Counted from the first letter of the stretch, positions 34,286 through 43,640 are shown. The stretch is DNA of 64,000 bases from JADKIH01 sp031385005 (GCA_031385005.1 JANNBB010000055.1:62001-126000); one strand, 5' to 3'. A program made the numbers and translations. The notes: a model not told the origin generated them from the sequence alone.

Positions 34286-35329
34286 ATGGAATTTACAGCC
34301 CGCCAAATTGGAGATTTATTGAAAGGAAAAGTTGAAGGAAATGAAAGTGCCAGCGTAAGTCGTTTAAGTAAAATTGAAGAGGGTGAAAACGGGTCATTAA
34401 GTTTTTTATCGAACCCTAAATACATTCCTTATATCTACACTACGAACGCTTCAATTGTTATAGTAAACAATGACTTTATTGCCGAGCAACCGGTAAAGGC
34501 TACTTTGATTCGTGTAGAAAATGCATACCAGAGTTTTGTGCAATTGTTAGAAATTTATAACAACATTCAGCGCGACAAAAAAGGAATAGAGCAACCTTCT
34601 TTCATTTCACCATCCGCTACTCTTGGCGAAAATTGTTATGTTGGTGCCTTTGCTTATATCGGAAACAATGTAAAGATCGGAAAGAATGTAAAAATTTATC
34701 CGCAAGTTTATATCGGAGATAATGTAACGGTGGGTGATAATACGTCATTCTTCGCAGGTGTAAAAGTGTATTCAGATTGTGTGATAGGAAGTGATTGTAC
34801 TTTTCATACAGGTACGGTTATAGGAGCAGACGGATTTGGTTTTATGCCAAACTCCAGCAATGAATACAAAAAAGTGTCACAAATTGGAAATGTGATTGTT
34901 GAAGATCATGTAGAAATCGGAGCGAACACAACCATTGATAGGGCAACCCTTGGGTCTACGTTTATTCGTAAAGGTGTGAAACTGGATAACCTTATTCAGA
35001 TTGCTCACAATGTTGACATAGGTGAGAACACAGTAATTGCAGCCCAAACAGGAATTGCAGGTTCTACTAAAATCGGAAAAGATTGTATGATAGGTGGTCA
35101 GGTCGGAATTGTAGGACATATCACCATTGCAGATAAGGTAAAAATTGCAGCTCAGTCAGGTGTTGGAACAAGCATCGCTAATCAGGGCGAAATCGTTCAG
35201 GGATCACCTTCATTTCAGATAAGCGATTACAAACGTTCTTACGTTGTATTTCGCAAGCTTCCCGCTCTTGAAAAAAGGATTCAGGAACTTGAACAAACCA
35301 TTGCAGAGTTAAGACAAATAACCTCTTAA
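34286..35329 (+). CDS. lpxD: UDP-3-O-acylglucosamine N-acyltransferase LpxD
   Basis: 347 residues. An N-terminal uridine-binding domain ('LSKIEEGENGSLSFLSNPKY') precedes a left-handed beta-helix of hexapeptide repeats (about residues 105-300) containing the catalytic His segment 'LIQIAHNVDIG', then a C-terminal helix. It adds the N-linked hydroxyacyl chain in lipid A synthesis, in the cytoplasm. It heads the lpxD-lpxC/fabZ-lpxA cluster, the usual order in Bacteroidota. Confidence 0.95.
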   Translation: MEFTARQIGDLLKGKVEGNESASVSRLSKIEEGENGSLSFLSNPKYIPYIYTTNASIVIVNNDFIAEQPVKATLIRVENAYQSFVQLLEIYNNIQRDKKGIEQPSFISPSATLGENCYVGAFAYIGNNVKIGKNVKIYPQVYIGDNVTVGDNTSFFAGVKVYSDCVIGSDCTFHTGTVIGADGFGFMPNSSNEYKKVSQIGNVIVEDHVEIGANTTIDRATLGSTFIRKGVKLDNLIQIAHNVDIGENTVIAAQTGIAGSTKIGKDCMIGGQVGIVGHITIADKVKIAAQSGVGTSIANQGEIVQGSPSFQISDYKRSYVVFRKLPALEKRIQELEQTIAELRQITS

Positions 35330-35488
35330 GGTTGTTTTTTTTCGATTTTTTGATATTGAGCTTTTTAGTTTAAAAATCTGCCTTTTTGATTGAATTTTTC
35401 AATTTATTAGCTAATTATTTATTTATTTTTATTTTTGACAACTTTTGAAATACTGAACGTAGCTAAAACGCTTGCAAATTTCATTAAA

Positions 35489-36967
35489 ATGACTGAAAAC
35501 CAAACAATTATTGAGCAATCAGTGATTCCCGAAAAAAAACCGGAAAAAGTGTCAACAAATGATACCAAAGAGGTGATGCAATGCACCATCCGTCAATCCG
35601 TTTCTGTGTCAGGTGTTGGATTACATACCGGAGCCATGGTAACGTTGACCTTTAAACCTGCGCCGGAGAATTTTGGATATAAGTTCCAGCGAATAGATGT
35701 AACCGGACAGCCCATAATCGAGGCCGATGTTGATAATGTAATCGATACGGATCGGGGAACAACGATTGGAAAAGACGGCGTTAAAATTTCAACTATTGAG
35801 CACGTGCTGGCTGCCGTTGCCGGAATGGAGATCGATAACATACTTATGGAAATCGATGGTCCGGAAGTTCCTATTATGGACGGCAGCTCCCGAGCATTTA
35901 TTGAAATACTTGAAAAAGCAGGGGTTGTAGAGCAAAAGGAAGCGAGGCATTATTACTACCTCAGCGAGAATATTACTTATGAAGATCCCAAGCGAAAGAC
36001 AGAAATGCTTGCTGTTCCCAGTGAAGATTTCAGGATAACTGTAATGGTCGATTATAACAGCGACCTATTAGGAACTCAACATGCTACACTTTACAACATC
36101 GGCGAATTCAAATCGGAGGTAAGTGATTCACGTACGTTTTGTTTTTTACATGAACTTGAAATGCTCCTTGAGCACAACCTTATAAAAGGCGGTGATATCA
36201 ATAATGCAATAGTGGTTATCGACCGTCCAGTATCTCAAGAGAAACTTGATTATCTGGCAAAGGTCTTTAACAAACCAAAGGTAACTGCAGAAAGAGGTTT
36301 TTTAAATAATGCCCAACTTCGTTTTCAAAACGAGCCGGCACGGCATAAGTTGCTCGATATAGTTGGTGATCTGGCATTAGTAGGAGCGCCATTGAAAGGT
36401 CATATACTCGCTGCCCGTCCGGGTCATGTTGCTAATGTTGAATTTGCGAGAAAGATAAAAGAGTTGATGAAGCGTGATCGTTTCAGAGAAAAAAGTCCGA
36501 AGTATAATCCTGCCGAAAAACCTTTGATGGATATAAACGATATCATGCGTTTGCTCCCTCATCGTCCGCCGTTTTTATTTATTGATAAAATCATTGAGTT
36601 AAGCGATAAGCACGTAGTAGGGATGAAGAATGTGACGATGAATGAATGGTTTTTTCCTGGACATTTTCCCGGTGCTCCGGTTTTTCCGGGTGTCATTCAA
36701 ATTGAAGCAATGGCACAAACGGGTGGAATACTTGTATTGAGCACTGTTCCGGATCCAGAAAACTATTTAACGTACTTCATGAAAGTAGATAATACCCGTT
36801 TTCGCGACATGGTATTGCCCGGAGATACAATTCTCTTTCACCTCGAATTAATTTCACCGATACGAAGAGGGATTTGTCATATGAAAGGAAAAGCTTTTGT
36901 GGGAAACAAGGTTGTCATGGAATCAGAGATGATGGCGCAAATTGTAAAAAGAGAAAAGAAAAAGTAA
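35489..36967 (+). CDS. lpxC: Bifunctional LpxC deacetylase / FabZ dehydratase fusion
   Basis: 492 residues from the ATG at 35489; the TTG start 18 codons earlier would add an unconserved extension and is rejected. The LpxC half (to about 300) shows zinc ligands in 'STIEHVLAAVAGM' and 'HKLLDIVGDLALVGAPLKGHI'. The FabZ half (last ~150 residues) has 'IMRLLPHRPPFLFIDKI' and the hotdog active site 'GHFPGAPVFPGVIQIEAMAQ'. LpxC does the first committed lipid A step and FabZ dehydrates hydroxyacyl-ACP. Fusion of the two is characteristic of Bacteroidota and ties hydroxyacyl supply to lipid A. Confidence 0.95.
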   Translation: MTENQTIIEQSVIPEKKPEKVSTNDTKEVMQCTIRQSVSVSGVGLHTGAMVTLTFKPAPENFGYKFQRIDVTGQPIIEADVDNVIDTDRGTTIGKDGVKISTIEHVLAAVAGMEIDNILMEIDGPEVPIMDGSSRAFIEILEKAGVVEQKEARHYYYLSENITYEDPKRKTEMLAVPSEDFRITVMVDYNSDLLGTQHATLYNIGEFKSEVSDSRTFCFLHELEMLLEHNLIKGGDINNAIVVIDRPVSQEKLDYLAKVFNKPKVTAERGFLNNAQLRFQNEPARHKLLDIVGDLALVGAPLKGHILAARPGHVANVEFARKIKELMKRDRFREKSPKYNPAEKPLMDINDIMRLLPHRPPFLFIDKIIELSDKHVVGMKNVTMNEWFFPGHFPGAPVFPGVIQIEAMAQTGGILVLSTVPDPENYLTYFMKVDNTRFRDMVLPGDTILFHLELISPIRRGICHMKGKAFVGNKVVMESEMMAQIVKREKKK

Positions 36968-36970
36968 CAC

Positions 36971-37777
36971 ATGTCCATAACCGAAACGATGAATCATAAT
37001 TTAGTAAGCATCCATCCCGGAGCCCGTTTGGGGAAGAATGTAAGCGTGGATCCTTTTACAATGATTCATGACGATGTCGTTATCGGAGATAATACATGGA
37101 TTGGAAGTAATGTGACTATTTTTCCCGGTGCAAGAATTGGAAAGAATTGTAAAATATTTCCAGGAGCAGTAATTTCTGCTATACCACAGGATTTAAAATT
37201 TGAAGGTGAAATTACAACTGCTGAAATTGGCGATGGTACAACAATTCGTGAATGTGTAACTGTAAATAGAGGTACAAAGGCATTAGGTAAAACGGTCATC
37301 GGCCAAAATAACCTGCTTATGGCTTATGTCCATGTTGCCCATGATTGTATTGTTGGCAACAATTGCATTTTAGCCAATGGGGCAACGTTGGCCGGACATA
37401 TTACAATAGCTGACTTTGCAATTATAGGCGGACTATCTGCCATTCATCAGTTCGTGCAGATTGGCTCACATGTAATGATTTCAGGCGGCTCACTGGTTCG
37501 AAAAGATGTTCCGCCATTTGTAAAAGCTGCACATGAGCCTTTATCTTATGTTGGAATCAATGCAGTAGGTTTAAGGCGTCGTGGATTTTCAGCAGAATCG
37601 ATTGCAGAAATCCAGGAGATGTATAGAATTATTTTTGTGAAAGGTTTTAGCAATTCTCATGCAGTGGAATTAATTGAAAAAGAAATTCGGCCATCAGAAG
37701 AAAGGGAGTTGATTCTATCATTTATTCGGAAATCTACTCGTGGATTGATGAAGGGTTATAGTCAGGAAGAAGATTAA
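36971..37777 (+). CDS. lpxA: Acyl-ACP--UDP-N-acetylglucosamine O-acyltransferase LpxA
   Basis: 268 residues. Hexapeptide repeats form the beta-helix ('GARLGKNVSVDPFTMIHDDVVIGDNTWIG'). The catalytic His is in 'LLMAYVHVAHDCIVG' and 'GGLSAIHQFVQIG' follows; the C-terminal helical part is intact. It is the first enzyme of lipid A synthesis. It begins 3 nt after lpxC-fabZ, so translation is likely coupled. Confidence 0.95.
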   Translation: MSITETMNHNLVSIHPGARLGKNVSVDPFTMIHDDVVIGDNTWIGSNVTIFPGARIGKNCKIFPGAVISAIPQDLKFEGEITTAEIGDGTTIRECVTVNRGTKALGKTVIGQNNLLMAYVHVAHDCIVGNNCILANGATLAGHITIADFAIIGGLSAIHQFVQIGSHVMISGGSLVRKDVPPFVKAAHEPLSYVGINAVGLRRRGFSAESIAEIQEMYRIIFVKGFSNSHAVELIEKEIRPSEERELILSFIRKSTRGLMKGYSQEED

Positions 37778-37784
37778 TAGATCT

Positions 37785-38405
37785 GTGAAAATTTCTTTAA
37801 AAGATGCCGGTAAAAAATATTACCGGGAATGGATTTTTAGGAATGCGACATTTTCTTTTTCGGAGGAGAGTAAGGTTGTCATACTTGGCCCGAATGGTTC
37901 CGGAAAGTCAACACTTCTTCAGGTTATTTCCGGTGGAGTTCTTTTAAACGAAGGAGCCATATCCTACCTTTTGAATAATAGGGAAGTTTCTTCAGAAAAT
38001 ATTTTCAAATTTGTTTCTTATGCCTCTCCTTACCTTGAGTTGATAGAAGAATTTACACTTCGTGAAATCATCAGCTTTCATTTTAAATTTAAGAAACCGG
38101 TTAAGGATTTAAGTAAGGAAGAAATTCTTGAATTGACCGGTTTGGCGAGTAAAGCGGATCATACGTTTAAGTTTTATTCGTCCGGTATGAAACAAAGGGT
38201 AAAACTGGCACTTGCTTTTTTAAGTGACACGCCATTGCTTTTATTAGATGAGCCCTGCTCGAACCTGGATAGTATCGGTGTTCGGTGGTATAATGAAATG
38301 GTCAGGGATTATTCTGGAGGACGAACTGTAATTGTAGCATCTAACCAAAATAAGGATGAATACTCTTTTTGTGAAAAGGAATTTAAAATTACAGAATTTA
38401 AATGA
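37785..38405 (+). CDS. ABC transporter ATP-binding protein
   Basis: 206 residues with a GTG start. Walker A 'LGPNGSGKSTLL' (about 35-46), signature 'FYSSGMKQR' and Walker B 'PLLLLDEPCSN' are intact. No permease is encoded beside it. The short length recalls CcmA-type ATPases, but the transported substrate cannot be told. It overlaps tsaE by 4 nt and follows lpxA by 7 nt, so it belongs to the lpx operon transcript. Confidence 0.85.
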   Translation: MKISLKDAGKKYYREWIFRNATFSFSEESKVVILGPNGSGKSTLLQVISGGVLLNEGAISYLLNNREVSSENIFKFVSYASPYLELIEEFTLREIISFHFKFKKPVKDLSKEEILELTGLASKADHTFKFYSSGMKQRVKLALAFLSDTPLLLLDEPCSNLDSIGVRWYNEMVRDYSGGRTVIVASNQNKDEYSFCEKEFKITEFK

Positions 38406-38830
38406 TTGAGTCTTTGCAGAAAATATTAATTCAGGAAGAAGATCTGGACAGATTGGCTCGTGAGCTTATTGATTATTCTAAGGGTGAAAAAATTTGGGCA
38501 TTTTATGGTGAAATGGGAGCAGGAAAGACTACATTTATCAGACATATTTGTAATCTGATAGGAGTTAAAGAAAATGTAAGCAGTCCGACTTTTTCAATTA
38601 TCAATGAATATCAGGACAAAAATGGTCAATCTGTATATCATTTCGATTTTTACAGGATAAAAGGAGAGCAGGAAGCTGTTGATATCGGATGTGAAGAATA
38701 TTTTGAAAGTGATAATCTTTGTTTGGTGGAGTGGCCGGAAAAAATTTTAAATTTATTGCCTCATCCACACATTAAAATTACAATTCAAGTAAAAGATAAA
38801 CAACGTATTTTTACCTTTTCCCATGATTGA
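38402..38830 (+). CDS. tsaE: tRNA threonylcarbamoyladenosine biosynthesis ATPase TsaE
   Basis: 142 residues. P-loop 'GEMGAGKTTFIRHIC' (about 39-53) and family motifs 'SSPTFSIINEY', 'HFDFYRI' and 'LVEWPEKI' are all present. TsaE works with TsaB/TsaD to make t6A at position 37 of ANN-decoding tRNAs. It overlaps the ATPase gene upstream (4 nt) and the next gene (8 nt). Confidence 0.93.
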   Translation: MIESLQKILIQEEDLDRLARELIDYSKGEKIWAFYGEMGAGKTTFIRHICNLIGVKENVSSPTFSIINEYQDKNGQSVYHFDFYRIKGEQEAVDIGCEEYFESDNLCLVEWPEKILNLLPHPHIKITIQVKDKQRIFTFSHD

Positions 38831-40046
38831 AAAACCCTCCGGTATGTCTTCCTTAGCAACTTCTGCTTCAGCAATTCCTTTAGAAGCGATGTTAGAAATT
38901 AAAAAGAAGCATAAACAATTATATATTGGAATTCCGAAGGAGACTTCTTTTCAGGAAAACAGGATTCCACTTATACCAGAATCTGTAGCGTTGCTTGTTA
39001 ATAACGGGCATGAAGTTGTTGTTGAAGCTAAAGCAGGTGCGGCGGCTAAAATTGAGGACTCTGACTTCAGTGAAGCCGGAGCGAGAATTGTATATTCTCC
39101 CCAAGAAGTTTACAACGCAGATATTATTTTGAAAGTGGCTCCACCTTCACGCGAAGAATTGGAATTAATAAAACCCAAACAATTTCTGATTTCAATTTTA
39201 CAGATGAGTATGCAGAATGTCGATTATATTAAGGCGCTTTCTGCAAAAAAAGTAACTTGTATCGGCTATGAGTTTATTCATGAAGAGTCGGGGGTTTATC
39301 CGGTAATTCAGGCAATGAGTGAAATAGTTGGAAGCTCCAGTATACTCATTGCTGCAGAATACTTAAGCAATGCCTTTAATGGAAAGGGTGAATTGTTAGG
39401 AGGGGTTGCCGGCATTCCGCCTTCTGTGGTTGTTATTATCGGAGCCGGGACTGTTGGAGAATATGCTGCCCGCACAGCACTCGGATTAGGCGCTACTGTT
39501 AAAGTATTTGACAATTCTGTTTATCGCTTAAGACGACTTCAAAATCGTTTGGGAAGCAGAATTTTTACATCTATCATCGTACCGAATATTTTATTGAAGG
39601 AGTTAAGTAATGCTGACGTTGCAATTGGTGCACTCCGAAGCAATGAAGGTAGAACTCCAATTGTTGTAACAGAAGAAATGGTTAGTGAAATGAGAGTTGG
39701 ATCTGTCATTGTAGATGTAAGCATCGATCAGGGCGGATGTTTTGAGACATCGGAAATCACCAATCACCTTCAACCTGTTTTCAGAAAATATGGTGTTGTT
39801 CATTACTGCGTTCCAAACATTGCTTCCCGTGTCAGCCGAACGGCATCTACTGCATTGAGTAATATTTTCAGTCAGATATTATTATCTGCCGCTGAAGAAG
39901 GTGGAATGGACGAAGTAATTTGGAAAAACAATATTGTTAGAACGGGAGTTTATATGTACAATGGTTCAATAACAAATCGGTACATTGCTGATTATTGTCG
40001 ATTGCCTTTTAAAGACCTTGAATTGATTCGGGCTGCCAGGTTGTAA
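38823..40046 (+). CDS. ald: Alanine dehydrogenase
   Basis: 407 residues. The alanine dehydrogenase/PNT N-terminal domain ('IGIPKETSFQENRIPLIPESVALLVNNGHEV') is followed by the NAD-binding loop 'VVIIGAGTVGEYAARTALGLGA' and 'VIVDVSIDQGGCFETSEITN'. It interconverts alanine and pyruvate plus ammonia. The first ~30 residues before 'KKHKQLYIGIPKE' are an extension compared with many Ald proteins. The start codon lies inside tsaE. It ends the lpx-tsaE gene string. Confidence 0.88.
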   Translation: MIEKPSGMSSLATSASAIPLEAMLEIKKKHKQLYIGIPKETSFQENRIPLIPESVALLVNNGHEVVVEAKAGAAAKIEDSDFSEAGARIVYSPQEVYNADIILKVAPPSREELELIKPKQFLISILQMSMQNVDYIKALSAKKVTCIGYEFIHEESGVYPVIQAMSEIVGSSSILIAAEYLSNAFNGKGELLGGVAGIPPSVVVIIGAGTVGEYAARTALGLGATVKVFDNSVYRLRRLQNRLGSRIFTSIIVPNILLKELSNADVAIGALRSNEGRTPIVVTEEMVSEMRVGSVIVDVSIDQGGCFETSEITNHLQPVFRKYGVVHYCVPNIASRVSRTASTALSNIFSQILLSAAEEGGMDEVIWKNNIVRTGVYMYNGSITNRYIADYCRLPFKDLELIRAARL

Positions 40047-40077
40047 ACTTCCCTGACTTAATCGGGATATACAATCT

Positions 40078-41268
40078 CTAAGTATTTTTTCTTTCTTTTT
40101 TTCTTCGATCGATTTCCGCTGTCAAAAGTCCCAGTTCCCTGCTTGTTTGTCCGGCAACAGATGTGTTTTCTTGTGATCTTCGGATTAAATAGGGGAGAAC
40201 AGATTCAACGGGTCCATAGGGAACGTACTTGCATACATTATATCCGGCTTTTGCCAGGTTGTAACTAATGTGGTCACTCATACCATAAAGCTGCGAGAAC
40301 CAAATATGAGGATGGTTGTGAGGAAGTTTTTTTTCATCCATTTGTTCAATCAGGAAAAGACTGCTTTCTTCATTGTGAGTTCCACAGCAGAGACCAGTGA
40401 ATGCAATATTGTCGATAATAATTTTTAAAGCTGAATTGTAATCAGCATCAGTTGCGGATTTATTAGGTTGAATGGGAGAAGTAGTATTTAATTCTTGCGC
40501 ACGCTTACGTTCTTTTTCCATGTACGCTCCACGCACAATTTTGAAACCTGTAAAGTACTTATTCTTCTTTGCTGTTTCGAGGCACAATTTTAAATACTCA
40601 ATGCGACCGGTTCTGTACATTTGGAGTGTATTGTAAACGATTACCCTTTCTTTATTGTATTTCACCATCATTGAAGTCGCTAGCTCATCGATGGCATCTT
40701 GTATCCAGCTTTCTTCAGCGTCAATAAAAACAGGAACGTTAAATCTATATGCTGTTTCGCATATCTGATCGATTCTTCCTATGAAGAAAGTATATTCTTT
40801 TTCTTCTTCCGGTGTCAACGACTTTCGGGCATTAACTTTCGTCAAGAGTTCGAACCGAATGAACCCTGTAGGTTTGAAAACGCAAAAAGGAATATTTGGA
40901 TCGCCTTTAGCTCTGGACAAAGTGGCAAGTGTTTCCTTTAACCCTTTTTCAAAATCTTCATCCGATTCTTTTCCTTCGACTGAATAATCTAAAATTGTTC
41001 CAATTTTATATTTGCCTAATTCATGGATTGCGTTTTTGCAGTCTTCGATATTTTCTCCACCACAGAAATGACGAAATGCTGTTGCCCGAATAAGACCTTT
41101 CACTGGTAGTTTTGCCCATAAAGCAAACCTGACAAAAGGAGGACTTATTTGAACCAGCCAATTAAAGCTAATTATTTTGAAAAGCCAGAATGCACGCTTA
41201 AGATCAGAATCTGCTTTTGATTGAAAAGCGGTTTCTGTGTCATCAAAAGAAATCAGATGATCTTTCAT
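40078..41268 (-). CDS. Proline dehydrogenase
   Basis: 396 residues, the stand-alone PRODH type. Barrel motifs such as 'LDYSVEGKESDEDFE', 'FIDAEESWIQDAIDELA', 'YNTLQMYRTGRIEYL' and 'KIVRGAYMEKERKRA', and the C-terminal 'YNVCKYVPYGPVESVLPYLIRRSQEN', are family hallmarks. It oxidises proline to pyrroline-5-carboxylate with FAD and feeds electrons to quinone. The P5C dehydrogenase gene is not in the window. It has its own promoter 7 nt before the ATG. Confidence 0.93.
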   Translation of the reverse strand: MKDHLISFDDTETAFQSKADSDLKRAFWLFKIISFNWLVQISPPFVRFALWAKLPVKGLIRATAFRHFCGGENIEDCKNAIHELGKYKIGTILDYSVEGKESDEDFEKGLKETLATLSRAKGDPNIPFCVFKPTGFIRFELLTKVNARKSLTPEEEKEYTFFIGRIDQICETAYRFNVPVFIDAEESWIQDAIDELATSMMVKYNKERVIVYNTLQMYRTGRIEYLKLCLETAKKNKYFTGFKIVRGAYMEKERKRAQELNTTSPIQPNKSATDADYNSALKIIIDNIAFTGLCCGTHNEESSLFLIEQMDEKKLPHNHPHIWFSQLYGMSDHISYNLAKAGYNVCKYVPYGPVESVLPYLIRRSQENTSVAGQTSRELGLLTAEIDRRKKERKNT

Positions 41269-41275
41269 AGATGTG

Positions 41276-41306
41276 CAAACGTAAAAGTTTCCCGGTGAAT
41301 GATCAA
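41276..41306 (-). promoter_or_regulatory. Promoter of proline dehydrogenase
   Basis: On the minus strand: TTG (41306-41304), 20-nt spacer, TACGTTTG (41283-41276), then only 7 nt to the ATG. The mRNA should have a leader of a few nucleotides at most. Confidence 0.65.
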
Positions 41307-41379
41307 TTATTTTGAAGAATAGAAGGTGATTTAATTTATTTCTTATTTAAGTATCTGATTCTGTGTTATCTTCGTTCTC

Positions 41380-42438
41380 ATGAAAGTTGACAGAGAAACA
41401 AGTTCCGTTTCACAAGATGCAAAGAAGATTTCATATACAGCAGTTGTTTCAACAGGCATTTTTTGCTTATCAGACTGTCTGACATTGCAGAAGTCAACTG
41501 AAAAGTATGAGTTTTTCAACTCAACCAATGAGGCCATTTTACATGGTTATCGGCCATGTAATTATTGTTCACCTTTAATTGTAACAGGCAATACACCTGC
41601 AAACATCAAATCGATAATAGATGAACTAAATAATAATCCCGGAATTGTTTTCAAGGATTATCAACTTAAAGAAAAAGGGATTTCTTCTGCGCAATTGCGA
41701 AACTGGTTTAAGTTCTTTCATGGAATTTCTTTTCATTCATATCAGCGAATGTTACGAATTAACAGATCGATTAGTAAATTACAAAGGGAAACATTAAATA
41801 CTTCTACTCATGAAAATGTTGTTCCTGATAGTAAACTAACTTTTGAGGAAAAAAGTTTGTCGATTTTTGAAGAATTGCCTCTGTTAGATAACTCTAACTC
41901 ACTGGCGATAACTCGATTTTCAACACCATTGGGACCTGTTTATGGTTGTGCATCTTCATTAGGAGTTTGTCTGTTAGAATTTACTGACAGAAGAATGTTG
42001 GAGACAGAATTAAAGTCTTTATCAAAAAAATACAAGGCAATAGTACAGTATGGAGAAAATGATCACCTAAAAAATTTAAAGATACAATTGGAAGAATATT
42101 TTGCGGGTAAAAGAAAAATATTTTCTGTGCCTTTGGATACGAGGGGTACAGTTTTTCAGGAAAGTGTTTGGAATGAATTGAAAGAAATTCCTTACGGAGT
42201 TATTCGCACATATAAGGATCTCAGTATTTCTATTAATTCTCCCGGAGCTGTGCGTGCAGTTGCAAATGCGAATGGAATGAATAGCATTGCAATTCTGATT
42301 CCTTGTCATCGTATTATAGGAAGCGATGGTCATCTTACAGGTTATGGGGGAGGTTTATGGCGTAAAAAATGGCTTTTGAATCTCGAAAATGGAGTTCATG
42401 AAGAGGTGGTTGCAAAGGGGCTTTATTCTTTTTTTTAA
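41380..42438 (+). CDS. Ada-type DNA methyltransferase / regulator
   Basis: 352 residues, the length of E. coli Ada. The N-terminal zinc domain has four Cys (29, 33, 60, 63) in 'STGIFCLSDC' and 'GYRPCNYC'; one of them accepts methyl groups from phosphotriesters in Ada. A helix-turn-helix-like stretch follows (about 95-135). The C-terminal O6-alkylguanine transferase domain has its acceptor Cys309 in 'IPCHRIIGSDG'. The second AraC helix-turn-helix expected at about 138-170 is not recognisable, so its role as activator is less certain than its repair role. Confidence 0.87.
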   Translation: MKVDRETSSVSQDAKKISYTAVVSTGIFCLSDCLTLQKSTEKYEFFNSTNEAILHGYRPCNYCSPLIVTGNTPANIKSIIDELNNNPGIVFKDYQLKEKGISSAQLRNWFKFFHGISFHSYQRMLRINRSISKLQRETLNTSTHENVVPDSKLTFEEKSLSIFEELPLLDNSNSLAITRFSTPLGPVYGCASSLGVCLLEFTDRRMLETELKSLSKKYKAIVQYGENDHLKNLKIQLEEYFAGKRKIFSVPLDTRGTVFQESVWNELKEIPYGVIRTYKDLSISINSPGAVRAVANANGMNSIAILIPCHRIIGSDGHLTGYGGGLWRKKWLLNLENGVHEEVVAKGLYSFF

Positions 42439-42458
42439 TTAGCCAATTGGCTAATTAA
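42435..42458. repeat. 24-bp perfect palindrome at the ada / aroG junction
   Basis: Symmetric around 42446/42447 with core TTAGCCAATTGGCTAA, extended to TTAATTAG...CTAATTAA. It covers the Ada stop codon and contains the -33 TTG of the next gene at its centre. Possible operator, terminator or dispersed intergenic repeat. Confidence 0.8.
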
Positions 42459-42477
42459 CTAAATGCCCATATCTTTG
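42447..42477 (+). promoter_or_regulatory. Promoter of the aro cluster, inside the palindrome
   Basis: TTG 42447-42449, 20-nt spacer, TATCTTTG 42470-42477, then four bases (TGCC) and the ATG. The predicted transcript begins at or next to the start codon. Confidence 0.7.
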
Positions 42478-42481
42478 TGCC

Positions 42482-43597
42482 ATGCCAACATTCGCTATTA
42501 ATTCTCTGCCGTTGACTTCTTTTCCATTTGAAGTGTCGCATCCTTTAATTATTTCCGGACCCTGTGGTGTTGAATCGGAGAAGCAAATAAATGATATAGC
42601 TTCAAGTCTCAAAGGAACAGGAGTACACCTTCTTCGCGGAGGAATTTGGAAGCCACGGACTCGACCGGATTCTTTTCAAGGAATAGGAAATGAAGGTCTG
42701 AAGTGGTTAAAACAGGCAGGGAAGGCCAATGACCTTCCTGTTGCTGTAGAGGTTGCAAACCCGTCGCATGTAGAAGAAGCTTTGTTAGCAGGAATAGATG
42801 TTTTGTGGATTGGTGCACGAACGACGGTTAATCCATTTTTGGTACAAGAGATTGCAAATGTTTTAGAGGGTGTTGATATTTCGGTGATGGTAAAAAATCC
42901 GGTGAACCCTGATCTGGAACTTTGGATAGGCGCATTTGAAAGATTAAACAGAAAGGGAATTAACAAAGTAATGGCCATCCACAGAGGATTTTCTTCTGCT
43001 GAAAACTCCCGATATAGAAATTCACCAAACTGGCAGATACCGATAGAATTAAAGCGGTTGTTTCCCGAATTGCCTCTCATTTGTGATCCCAGTCATATTG
43101 CAGGTACGAGAACCTACATTGCTCAAATTGCTCAATATGCAATGGATCTTAATTACGACGGTTTGATGATTGAAGTGCATACAGATCCCGATCATGCGTT
43201 AAGTGATAAAGATCAGCAATTGAAACCCGCTGAATTAAAAGAACTTCTGAATAATCTCATTGTTCGAAATTCTACTGTTGATGATATAGTCTTTCTGGGT
43301 TTATTGGATGATTTACGAAGCAGGATCGATACAATCGATGAAAAGATATTATCACTCATGTCAGAAAGGATGGGAATTGCCCGGGAGATTGGTCAGTATA
43401 AGAAAGAAAACAATATGACTGTTTTACAAGTTGAGCGTTGGACTGAAATTTTACGTACTCGTTTGAAATCAGGTGAGGTAAAAGAACTGGATCGGGAATT
43501 TATTATCAGACTTTATTCCTTGATTCATGATGAATCGATACGACAACAGACTGAGGTTTTTCGTCAGGCAGATTTGAAAGGCGAATTACATAAGTAG
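42482..43597 (+). CDS. Bifunctional DAHP synthase / chorismate mutase
   Basis: 371 residues. Residues 1-~260 form a DAHP/KDO8P synthase barrel ('IISGPCGVESEKQI', 'LRGGIWKPRTRPDSFQG', 'VMVKNPVNPDLELWIGAFERL', 'PLICDPSHIAGTRTYI'). Residues ~275-365 form an AroQ chorismate mutase ('LLDDLRSRIDTIDEKILSLMSERMGIAREIGQYKKEN'). It joins PEP and erythrose-4-phosphate at the entry of the shikimate pathway and also rearranges chorismate to prephenate. The fusion suggests regulation by prephenate, as in other AroQ-fused DAHP synthases. aroB follows 43 nt downstream. Confidence 0.92.
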   Translation: MPTFAINSLPLTSFPFEVSHPLIISGPCGVESEKQINDIASSLKGTGVHLLRGGIWKPRTRPDSFQGIGNEGLKWLKQAGKANDLPVAVEVANPSHVEEALLAGIDVLWIGARTTVNPFLVQEIANVLEGVDISVMVKNPVNPDLELWIGAFERLNRKGINKVMAIHRGFSSAENSRYRNSPNWQIPIELKRLFPELPLICDPSHIAGTRTYIAQIAQYAMDLNYDGLMIEVHTDPDHALSDKDQQLKPAELKELLNNLIVRNSTVDDIVFLGLLDDLRSRIDTIDEKILSLMSERMGIAREIGQYKKENNMTVLQVERWTEILRTRLKSGEVKELDREFIIRLYSLIHDESIRQQTEVFRQADLKGELHK

Positions 43598-43640
43598 GGA
43601 GATTTGGATTAGCTAATAAATCAAAAAGTCAGATTCGAAT

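Noticed and set aside
35435..35488. TTG start extending LpxC-FabZ by 18 residues
   Set aside because: An ATG directly precedes the normal N-terminal region; the extension shows no family similarity.
42435..42458. Palindrome as an intrinsic terminator of the Ada gene
   Set aside because: The stem is A/T-rich and no T-run follows; the T-run lies before it. An operator or repeat role is more plausible.
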